NCBI GenBank assembly: GCA_023423675.1
Contig: JAFAFD010000349.1
Location: 1-5,466, forward strand
Direction of reading: 5' to 3'
DNA from: Pseudomonadota bacterium
GTDB lineage: Bacteria; Pseudomonadota; Gammaproteobacteria; Xanthomonadales; Xanthomonadaceae
Length of the DNA stretch: 5,466 nt
The first letter of the stretch is position 1. Each line of letters begins with the position of its first letter. The notes beneath the pieces were generated by a model. The model was not told where the DNA came from. It was given only the letters and a program-made list of their open reading frames with translations, and searched no databases. A program made the translations under genes and the position numbers. Shown piece after piece: positions 1-5,466 of this stretch.

Positions 1-1835
1 ATGCAGTTGACCATTGCATCCAGAATCGAGTGCATGGGCTGATTGCGCTCCCAGTACGGCTGCAGGCAACTGGCATCATCCAGATTCAGACCGAACTCCT
101 TGCACCCTTTTTTCTCAAGCGCATGCAATGCCGTGCCAGACGAGCGCACGATCTGCACGCTGATATTCCCCGCATTCCCCGGACGCGTCAGGTCGCCAAA
201 CAACTCCGCCATGCCACCCATGGAGGCCAACCATTGGTCGGTCAACGCAGTGAGTTCCATCCCGCGCGCGAGAGTGGTCTGCTCAGGCATGTCCGTTCCA
301 AGCCATTCATTGCTCTTCCTGAGCGCTGTGTTCAAGGCGCCGCGGGTAGCGCTGCCCGCTTCACGGTCGCCACGCTGGTTCTGCCAGACCATGGCATTCC
401 AGCGGTGCATGAAGTTGAGAAAGATGTCGAACACTGCTGGACCTTGCAGCCGTGCGTGTACATCCTGCCAGGGCATGCGTGGCTGGCGACCGCTGTCGAG
501 CAGGGACTGGGTTCGATCAATCGGCGTATTGATCCATTTCACCAGCGCCTCCCAGTCCTTCTTTGCCTTGTCGAACTTTGCCTCGATCTCGGCGAGCTTG
601 ACCCCGGCGTCGGCCAGCAGGATCCACGGATTGGAGATGTAGCCCGCCGTTCTCGCCGCACTCTGGAAGGGACTCATGACAGCCGCTCTGACTTCGGCTT
701 TGCGCTCGTCGATCCAGCTCCCGAACTTGACAGCCTGTATCTCTGTGAATCCACCGACCGCACGCGCCGCTGCGCGTGCTGCGTCCACGGGATTGAGCTT
801 TGCTGCTTCGTCGACCGCACGATTCGATGCGGCAATAACGTCGGCGTATTCTTTCTCGACCTGCTCAAGTTGTTCTTGAATGGCCAAAAAGGTCCGGGCA
901 ACCGTCCGCTGGATTGCACGGCCTTCTTCCATGCCAGGAATGACCCAATCAGCAAGTACCTTCAGTCCCTCGCGCTTGAGTGCCTCCGGCACACCCAGCT
1001 TGTCCGCGTAGTCCTGCAGTTCGGCCAGCGCAGCGCCGGCGTCCCACTGCGCCTTCATCCGGTCCAGCGCGATGGCCAGGCCCGGCACGTAGGCCTGGGC
1101 AAAGCCGGGACGGACACGACCGGCTGCTTCCGGGCTGGTGTCAGGCTTATCGAGAGTCAGCTCTCCCTCGTCATCCGTCATGCGCCGATACTTGCCCAGG
1201 CAGTTGTTGTAGTGATCATTAAGCACGTGCAGCGCCGGGTCGCAGACCACGTCGAAGTTGCCGTCGTCCCATCGTCCATGGGCGATGTCCAGGCCGCCAA
1301 CAAAGCCGATCTTCCCATCCACGACCAGGATCTTCTGGTGGTGCGAGAACGCGATGTTGAATGCGTCTGTGCGGCCGGTGGCAGGATTGTGCAGGCCGAC
1401 CTGCACCTGACCCGGCGTGTTGGCATCCTGCATCTTGTACAAGGCCGTACGCGCCTCGTTTTCGTGGGTATAGGCCGCCGCCTCGACACTGTCGTAGAGC
1501 AGCACCCGTACATCCACGCCGCGCTGGTTGATGGCGTCGAACAACAGTTCACTGAGGCGGCTGGCGTGGGCGCCTCCGCGATCGTCCATCTCTGTGTCGA
1601 AATTCATCTGCCAGTCGGCGATGAAGATGAATTTCTGCGCGCCCCGGATGTCGTCTGCCATCGCTTTCATCGCAGAGCGCCCATCGGTGTAGGCATCCAC
1701 CTTGTTGCCCAACCGGACCGGGGCGAACTGGCGGTCGGGCGGCGCGTAGAAATCGCCGCTGGCGGTGCCCTTCTGCCCGTCCAGGCAGGTCAGTGCGGTG
1801 TGCGGGACGCTGCCCAGTGTGGTGCCATCTGCCAT
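1..1835 (-). CDS. Tle5-like phospholipase D T6SS effector (3' end outside window)
   Basis: The predicted product is a phospholipase D superfamily lipase, probably a T6SS antibacterial or anti-host effector of the Tle5 (PldA/PldB) class that cleaves phospholipid headgroups in the target cell. Only 611 codons are visible and the frame stays open to the window edge. The first PLD catalytic motif is clear: H166-x-K168-x4-D173 (HQKILVVD), followed by GKIGFVGGLDIAHGRWD at 174-190. Residues 454-480 match the conserved inter-motif block of PLDs (MPWQDVH ... HRWN), and 558-566 read ISVQIVRSS, as ahead of the second motif in this family. The second HKD motif must lie beyond position 1, so catalytic completeness cannot be judged. 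Residues about 255-450 form a long, mostly helical, charged segment between motif 1 and the RWN block. No signal peptide or membrane segment is seen. The ATG lies 2 nt after the vgrG stop with a good ribosome site. The PLD call is firm; the T6SS role is inferred from linkage to vgrG. No immunity gene is in view. Confidence 0.92.
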   Translation of the reverse strand, partial: MADGTTLGSVPHTALTCLDGQKGTASGDFYAPPDRQFAPVRLGNKVDAYTDGRSAMKAMADDIRGAQKFIFIADWQMNFDTEMDDRGGAHASRLSELLFDAINQRGVDVRVLLYDSVEAAAYTHENEARTALYKMQDANTPGQVQVGLHNPATGRTDAFNIAFSHHQKILVVDGKIGFVGGLDIAHGRWDDGNFDVVCDPALHVLNDHYNNCLGKYRRMTDDEGELTLDKPDTSPEAAGRVRPGFAQAYVPGLAIALDRMKAQWDAGAALAELQDYADKLGVPEALKREGLKVLADWVIPGMEEGRAIQRTVARTFLAIQEQLEQVEKEYADVIAASNRAVDEAAKLNPVDAARAAARAVGGFTEIQAVKFGSWIDERKAEVRAAVMSPFQSAARTAGYISNPWILLADAGVKLAEIEAKFDKAKKDWEALVKWINTPIDRTQSLLDSGRQPRMPWQDVHARLQGPAVFDIFLNFMHRWNAMVWQNQRGDREAGSATRGALNTALRKSNEWLGTDMPEQTTLARGMELTALTDQWLASMGGMAELFGDLTRPGNAGNISVQIVRSSGTALHALEKKGCKEFGLNLDDASCLQPYWERNQPMHSILDAMVNC

Positions 1836-1837
1836 GA

Positions 1838-4800
1838 CTAGATTTCCTTGCGCTGGGCCGGGTCGGCGTCGATATGCGACTGGAATTCGTACTCGGCGCG
1901 CTGGCGGTAGGCGTACAGGGCCGCTTCGTCGGGCAGGTCGGCCAGCGTCTTGCCGTAGTTGATCGCCTCGAGCGTGTCCAGCGTGGCGCGCACGCCGGGC
2001 GAGCTGCTGTACGGGCGCGGGCGCTGCAGGGGAATCACGTCGATCCCATGCACCAGGAACAGGCGCCCCGGGAACCGGCCGGCATCGTTCCATATCCTCG
2101 CGCACAGGGGGTCATCCAGGCTGACGTCGCCCTGCTCGTCGGCCTGCCCTTCGGCAAGGGTCTCGGCCCAGTTGCCCGGCACCAGTGCGCCATCACGCGT
2201 ATCTTCGTCCAGCGGCTGGCGGGTACGCACGATCTTCCAGGGCTGGCCTGCGAGCGGATGTCCCTGCGGCCCCGGGATGTCCTGCAGGCGGAAGGCCAGC
2301 TTTGGAATCTGCTCGCTAAGCGTACTGGTCGGCATATCTGGAAGCGCGTAGCTGAGCTGCGCAGGCCCGACGAAGGACTTCTGACCAGCATGAACGGTGA
2401 TGGTGCCCGGACAGTTGATCACCAGGTTGCCCCCTTCCAGGGTGATGCTGGCGCCCCCGGCCGTGGCGATGTGCAGGGTGCCGGGCGCTGCCAGTTCCAG
2501 CGCGCCCTGTGCGCTGGCGGCGCGCAGCGCGGCACGCGCGCTGAGGCCGACCGAGTCAGACTGGGCGCGGATGTCCAGCGCGGCCTGTCCGGCCACGACA
2601 CTCAGCGCAGCCTCGCCGGCAGCGCTGCCGGTACTGGCCGCGAGCACGCCGATCGCCTGCCTGGAGTGCAGGTGCGCATGACCCGCCACGCTGACATCGC
2701 TGTCCTGGCCACTGGCCAGCGTCACGTTTCCTGCACTGCTCCAGTGCAGGGCCTGGCCCGCCACAATGGCAACGCCAGCATGGCCGTGCAGCCCCAGGAT
2801 GGGCGCATTGGTGTGTGGCACTGCAGTGGCAGCAGGCTGCCCGTCGCCACCCGAACATGCCTGTGAGTAGGCGTGGCCATCCACGGTGGCGCGGGCGACA
2901 CGCTGGATACCGGCCAGGCCGGCGCTGTCGTCAGACGGTGCGTGGCTGGCCAGGCCCACCGTGGCGTGCGTGGCGGCGGCGGCATGGCTGGTTCTGGCCA
3001 GGATCGCGGCCTGCCGCAGCAGCGCGCTGGCGGCGACCACCTCGCCCGCCGGCGACGAGGCCCCGTGGGAGCGCGCGGTCAACCACACGCCCCGTTCCCC
3101 GCGCAGGGCCCCCCACGCATCAGTACGTAGTTCCAGCCCCTCGCCCCGCAGGGAACCTCGATGGTTGTCGGCCGTGTGCCGCAGATGACCAAGATTCAAT
3201 TCGCTGCAGGCCTGGCTGCTGGCCAATTGCAGCCGCAGCTGGGTATCGGAATCGTCGAACAGCAGACGGTTGTAACCGGTGCCGTACCATTCCCGCGACT
3301 GGATACCCCATACCGCCCCAGCATTGCGGTGTTGATCCTCACCGGGCGCCATCGCGTGCCATGCGGGCGCATGACCGCCTGCCACGTTGCACTGCGCGCT
3401 GGGACGAGCGTCTGCGGCCCGCCCAAACAACCCCGCGTCGCCGGTTGACGCCGCCAGCCCGGCGGGCGTCGGTACGATGCCTGCTTCGCCACGACCGTTG
3501 TACAGCGCACCGAGCACCAACGGCCGATCGATGTCACCTTCCAGAAAGCCGACCAGGACCTCCTGGCCGATGCGCGGCAGGAACTGCGCCCCCACGCCGG
3601 GCCCGGCATAGCGCTGTGCTACCCGCATCCAGCAACTGGCGTGGCCATCCTCGACCCCCTGCAGATGCAGGCGAACGCGGATCCGGCCCATGCTGTCGGC
3701 ATGCACCTCCGCGTCTTCCTGGCCATCGCCACTGATGACGGTAGCGGTCTGGTAGCCCGGCGCAGTCGGGCGCGGATTGATGCGCTCTCCCGTACCATCC
3801 TGCAGGACGGGTCGCCACGGCTTGCGCTGGTCGACGGCGCGGAACCGGTTGGCATAGCCGGTTGCGCAAACGTCAGCCAGCGGTGGGCCCGGCAGCGCAG
3901 CGCTGGCGTCAAGCCAACCAGCTGGCGCCTCGGCGCGTGACGGCACGGCGCTCTGCGTCAGTGGGGTTGGATTGCAGCCATGGTGCAGCACCTCGACAGG
4001 CAGGATCGTCGGCGGCGAGCCAGCGCTGGAGCCCAGTATGCGAATGAAGCGTCCCGCCTGCAGGCTGCGGACGCTGCCCGCTCCCAGCCAGCCAGCCAGA
4101 CCCGCTTCATGAGCCTCTGCCACGCGTCTTGCGCGGCGCTGCCCGTCAACCGCCTTGCCGAATGCATGGCCGCCAACGTGGTCATAGATCTCGCGCGGGC
4201 TGCTACCTGTGCTCTCCAACGGCAGCTGCACATGACGCACCACCGGACCCTCATAGTCAGTGGTCAAGAGCGAAAGCCGACTGCTACCCAGCACGTGGCA
4301 GCGGCCCAGCTGCTGCAGAGTGTCTGCCGCTTCGGTGCCATCATTGCGGTGGAAGCGGATGCCATCATCACGGAATGACTGTGTGTTTTCCGGGCGCGCG
4401 GTGCTGTCGAAGAACATCACCAGCGTCAGTCCGGCATCAGTGTCACTTTCAAAAGCGCAGCCTATTCCCTCTTCGGCCAGCAGGCGCAACATGAATGCGA
4501 GATCCGATTCCCGGTACTGCACGCAGTAGCTGCGCACGGGGGTCGCGGCCAGCGCAGCCACTGCATCGTCGCTCCAGCGCCAACGGGCAAGCTCGCCATG
4601 CGCGCCCAATACGTCCTCGACGATGTCGCGCACGGAAGACTGCTGGTAAACGCGGCTGTGCCGGGCGTGCCCCAGAAACCAGGTCCATGGCACACAGCGC
4701 AGGCGATAGCGGGCCAGTCCGCCATCGCTACCGAGTAAGCTGGCCTCGGCAATGTGCCCACAGCGGTAGTGATCCTGCCCATCGTGCAGGCGGGTGATCA

Positions 4801-5020
4801 GCGCGCCTTCCCGCCCCAGCCAGTCTCCGAAGGGCAGGTTCGAATCAGTATTCAGTACGTCAATCCAATAGTCAAAGCCGCTGGTCAGGCATTCGTGGCC
4901 CCACCATTGCTCGATGTACAGGGGGGGGGGCAGGCCATCAGCCTGCAGCCGGTACAGCTGCCGATCCGGCACCAGGCCGATGAGCGAAGCAAGCGGACAG
5001 TGCGCATGTGAAGCGTCCAT
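1838..5020 (-). CDS. vgrG: VgrG, type VI secretion tip/spike protein with C-terminal extension
   Basis: This is the trimeric spike of the T6SS puncturing device, which sits on the Hcp tube and carries effectors. The 1060 residues fall into several parts. The gp27-like hub covers about 30-350 (LYIEQWWGHECL at 34-45, SYCVQYRESDLAFMLRLLAEEG at 164-185). The gp5-like OB fold covers about 420-510 (MGRIRVRLHLQG at 444-455; FLPRIGQEVLVGFLEGDIDRP at 480-500, split at the family's PRIGQEV core). A DUF2345-type region starts near 570 (YNRLLFDD at 583-590; LNLGHLRHTADNHRGS at 608-623). A repetitive Ala/Gly/His-rich beta needle covers about 650-885 and closes with ITLEGGNLVINCPGTITVHA. Residues about 895-1060 are an extension beyond the usual VgrG end, probably an effector-docking domain. 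The start is well fixed: an in-frame TGA lies at 5081-5083, no start codon falls between it and 5020, and AGGAG precedes the ATG. A C10 tract spans codons 31-34. The adjacent effector gene fits a dedicated vgrG-cargo pair. Confidence 0.97.
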   Translation of the reverse strand: MDASHAHCPLASLIGLVPDRQLYRLQADGLPPPLYIEQWWGHECLTSGFDYWIDVLNTDSNLPFGDWLGREGALITRLHDGQDHYRCGHIAEASLLGSDGGLARYRLRCVPWTWFLGHARHSRVYQQSSVRDIVEDVLGAHGELARWRWSDDAVAALAATPVRSYCVQYRESDLAFMLRLLAEEGIGCAFESDTDAGLTLVMFFDSTARPENTQSFRDDGIRFHRNDGTEAADTLQQLGRCHVLGSSRLSLLTTDYEGPVVRHVQLPLESTGSSPREIYDHVGGHAFGKAVDGQRRARRVAEAHEAGLAGWLGAGSVRSLQAGRFIRILGSSAGSPPTILPVEVLHHGCNPTPLTQSAVPSRAEAPAGWLDASAALPGPPLADVCATGYANRFRAVDQRKPWRPVLQDGTGERINPRPTAPGYQTATVISGDGQEDAEVHADSMGRIRVRLHLQGVEDGHASCWMRVAQRYAGPGVGAQFLPRIGQEVLVGFLEGDIDRPLVLGALYNGRGEAGIVPTPAGLAASTGDAGLFGRAADARPSAQCNVAGGHAPAWHAMAPGEDQHRNAGAVWGIQSREWYGTGYNRLLFDDSDTQLRLQLASSQACSELNLGHLRHTADNHRGSLRGEGLELRTDAWGALRGERGVWLTARSHGASSPAGEVVAASALLRQAAILARTSHAAAATHATVGLASHAPSDDSAGLAGIQRVARATVDGHAYSQACSGGDGQPAATAVPHTNAPILGLHGHAGVAIVAGQALHWSSAGNVTLASGQDSDVSVAGHAHLHSRQAIGVLAASTGSAAGEAALSVVAGQAALDIRAQSDSVGLSARAALRAASAQGALELAAPGTLHIATAGGASITLEGGNLVINCPGTITVHAGQKSFVGPAQLSYALPDMPTSTLSEQIPKLAFRLQDIPGPQGHPLAGQPWKIVRTRQPLDEDTRDGALVPGNWAETLAEGQADEQGDVSLDDPLCARIWNDAGRFPGRLFLVHGIDVIPLQRPRPYSSSPGVRATLDTLEAINYGKTLADLPDEAALYAYRQRAEYEFQSHIDADPAQRKEI
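1841..2338 (-). other. C-terminal extension of VgrG, putative effector-docking domain
   Basis: These are VgrG residues 895-1060, after the canonical needle end. A short Pro/Ser/Thr linker leads into a segment with the pattern of small beta-sandwich adaptor domains: FRLQDIPGPQGHPLAGQPWKI at about 910-930 contains the 'G-x-P-L-x-G-x-P-W' pattern, followed by EGQADEQGDVSLDD at 957-970. This resembles transthyretin-like extensions on VgrG proteins that bind Tle phospholipases, as reported for enteroaggregative E. coli VgrG1 and Tle1. The last 50 or so residues (LDTLEAINYGKTL onward) look helical and charged. The boundary is seen in the sequence; the fold and the role are inferred. Confidence 0.5.
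1843..1849 (-). promoter_or_regulatory. Ribosome binding site of the PLD effector, inside vgrG
   Basis: The minus strand reads AAGGAAA here, 7 nt ahead of the effector ATG at 1835. The site is formed by the last codons of vgrG (Lys-Glu-Ile), and the junction reads TAG-TC-ATG. This supports the chosen start and suggests that effector translation is coupled to the end of vgrG translation. Confidence 0.7.
4084..4099 (-). repeat. Four CTGG tetranucleotide repeats inside vgrG
   Basis: The plus strand reads CCAG four times in a row (CTGG on the coding strand), encoding part of the LAGWLG stretch at VgrG residues 308-313. The unit length is not a multiple of three, so a change in copy number would shift the frame. 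Four copies is short for a contingency repeat. Confidence 0.85.
4921..4930 (-). repeat. C10 homopolymer in the 5' coding region of vgrG
   Basis: Ten uninterrupted G on the plus strand are ten C in the coding strand, covering Pro31-Pro32-Pro33 and the first base of Leu34. The frame is intact at ten bases, because family-like sequence continues on both sides. Loss of one C leads to a TGA at 4887-4885, and gain of one C to a TGA at 4874-4872. Tracts of this length are slippage-prone in many bacteria and are also prone to sequencing error. Confidence 0.95.
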
Positions 5021-5024
5021 GACT

Positions 5025-5030
5025 TCTCCT
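5025..5030 (-). promoter_or_regulatory. Ribosome binding site of vgrG
   Basis: The minus strand reads AGGAGA followed by AGTC and then the ATG at 5020, so an AGGAG core lies 5 nt from the start codon. This is a strong Shine-Dalgarno match and fixes the vgrG start together with the upstream in-frame stop. Confidence 0.85.
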
Positions 5031-5139
5031 GTGTCAACCGACGGTCGCTCGCCAACCTTGACGTTTTTTTCACCACCGGCTCATGGAGCCTGTGGCACAA
5101 GCGTCCCGGATGTCTATCCACAGGTTTCCTCCAGCCAGA

Positions 5140-5156
5140 TCCACATCCGCTGTGGA
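5140..5156. repeat. Short inverted repeat TCCACA-N5-TGTGGA
   Basis: A perfect 6-base inverted repeat with a 5-base spacer (TCCGC) lies in the middle of the intergenic region. It could be a small operator, since dyads of this size suit dimeric regulators. There is no U tract after it on either strand, so it is not a terminator. The function is unknown. Confidence 0.4.
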
Positions 5157-5246
5157 GAACGTCCTGTGCTGGCCGCGGCCCCCCGCCACGCGCTACCCTT
5201 GTGGCCTGAACCCACTGTGGCGCAAGGCTTAGGCCTTACCTGAGCA

Positions 5247-5466
5247 ATGAAAAGCATCGAGCATCGAGATTTCACCCTGTCGCCTGAAGACAACGAGCGG
5301 CTGGCCAACCTGTGCGGCCCCTTCGACGGCCATCTGCGACAGATCGAGCTGAAGCTCGGCGTGGAGATCGCCAACCGCGGCTTCGTGTTCCGCATCAGCG
5401 GGCCGGACGAGGCCATCGTCGAGGCGCAGAAGCTGATCGAGGCGCTGTACGTCGAAGCCGCCGAGA
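5247..5466 (+). CDS. phoH: PhoH/YbeZ-family ATPase, N-terminal part (runs off window)
   Basis: This is the first 73 codons of a PhoH-like protein, a cytoplasmic P-loop ATPase linked in many bacteria to YbeY and RNA metabolism. The visible part is the N-terminal region ahead of the ATPase: FTLSPEDNERLANLCGPFDG at 9-28, then HLRQIELKLGVEIANRG at 29-45 and VFRISGPDEAI at 47-57, which match the family's 'GPxDxHLRQIE..LGVEI..RG..F.I.G' pattern. The Walker motifs lie beyond the window. The start is certain within narrow limits, because an in-frame TGA lies at 5241-5243, two codons before the ATG. The Shine-Dalgarno is weak (only GAG at 5242-5244 region). The gene often follows miaB and precedes ybeY; here a divergent vgrG takes the upstream position. 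Confidence 0.85.
   Translation, partial: MKSIEHRDFTLSPEDNERLANLCGPFDGHLRQIELKLGVEIANRGFVFRISGPDEAIVEAQKLIEALYVEAAE

Larger units (their letters stand above)
5021..5246. other. Divergent intergenic region between vgrG and phoH
   Basis: This 226-base region separates two divergently transcribed genes and must hold at least one start of transcription unless vgrG is read from elsewhere. I see no gene and no convincing -35/-10 pair in it for either side. It holds a T7 tract at 5064-5070, a 10-base palindrome GGCCGCGGCC at 5171-5180, and six TGTGG/CCACA pentamers (5091, 5118, 5141, 5151, 5200 and 5216). A TACCCT at 5194-5199 could be a weak -10 for phoH, but it has no fitting -35. Confidence 0.6.

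Noticed and set aside
108..113. A6 followed by G in the effector coding strand as a programmed frameshift site
   Set aside because: The effector frame reads GAG AAA AAA GGG, so the A-AAA-AAG heptamer is not in the register needed for a -1 slip, and the frame continues normally.
30..1841. 603-codon open reading frame on the plus strand
   Set aside because: It lies wholly opposite the PLD effector, which has a recognisable HKD motif and family blocks. The plus-strand product shows no domain or motif, and long antisense frames are common in GC-rich genes.
1874..3735. Plus-strand open frames of 330 and 306 codons opposite vgrG
   Set aside because: The VgrG frame on the minus strand is unmistakable. 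These products are Arg/Pro/Gly-rich and show no family features, so they are antisense shadows.
5032..5037. TTGACA on the minus strand just upstream of the vgrG ribosome site
   Set aside because: It matches the -35 consensus, but the matching -10 position falls inside vgrG (GCTTCA at 5014-5009, no match), so it cannot drive vgrG from its own start.
5033..5070. GTCAA/TTGAC stem followed by T7 as a plus-strand terminator
   Set aside because: The stem has only 5 pairs with a 20-base loop, and no plus-strand gene ends here.
5093..5107. TGGCAC as the -24 element of a sigma-54 promoter
   Set aside because: The required GC at the -12 position, 10 bases after the GG, is absent (CC instead).
4914..5243. 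109-codon plus-strand frame ending just before phoH
   Set aside because: It overlaps the vgrG start and its control region, and its product is Ser/Cys/Pro-rich without a recognisable fold. It ends at the stop two codons before the phoH ATG only because it is in the same frame.

Overview
The window looks like chromosome of a Xanthomonadaceae (Lysobacteraceae) bacterium, most likely Stenotrophomonas or Xanthomonas. This rests on the high GC, on the style of the VgrG (its 'PPPLYIEQWWG' start and long Ala/Gly/His-rich needle) and on the PhoH N-terminus. The genus is inferred from remembered family resemblance; no search was run.

Layout: positions 1-1835 (minus strand) hold the first 611 codons of a phospholipase D-family type VI secretion (T6SS) lipase effector of the Tle5 type; its 3' end lies outside the window. 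Positions 1838-5020 (minus strand) hold a complete 1060-residue VgrG spike protein. The effector start codon lies 2 nt past the vgrG stop codon, so the two genes form one vgrG-effector operon with probable translational coupling. Positions 5021-5246 are a divergent intergenic region. Positions 5247-5466 (plus strand) hold the first 73 codons of a PhoH/YbeZ-family ATPase, a housekeeping gene running out of the window.

How they work together: VgrG trimerises to form the spike on the Hcp tube of the T6SS. Its C-terminal extension of about 165 residues after the needle is the likely docking site for the PLD effector, because no separate chaperone or adaptor gene lies between the two. The effector would be delivered into target cells to hydrolyse phospholipids. 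Its immunity gene is not in the window and is expected beyond position 1.

The most unusual feature is an uninterrupted C10 tract (G10 on the plus strand, 4921-4930) at codons 31-34 of vgrG. A gain or loss of one base there would truncate VgrG within about 20 codons in either direction, so the vgrG-effector unit could be phase-variable. A second short repeat, four CTGG units, lies further into the same gene. Long plus-strand ORFs opposite vgrG and the effector are judged to be antisense shadows.
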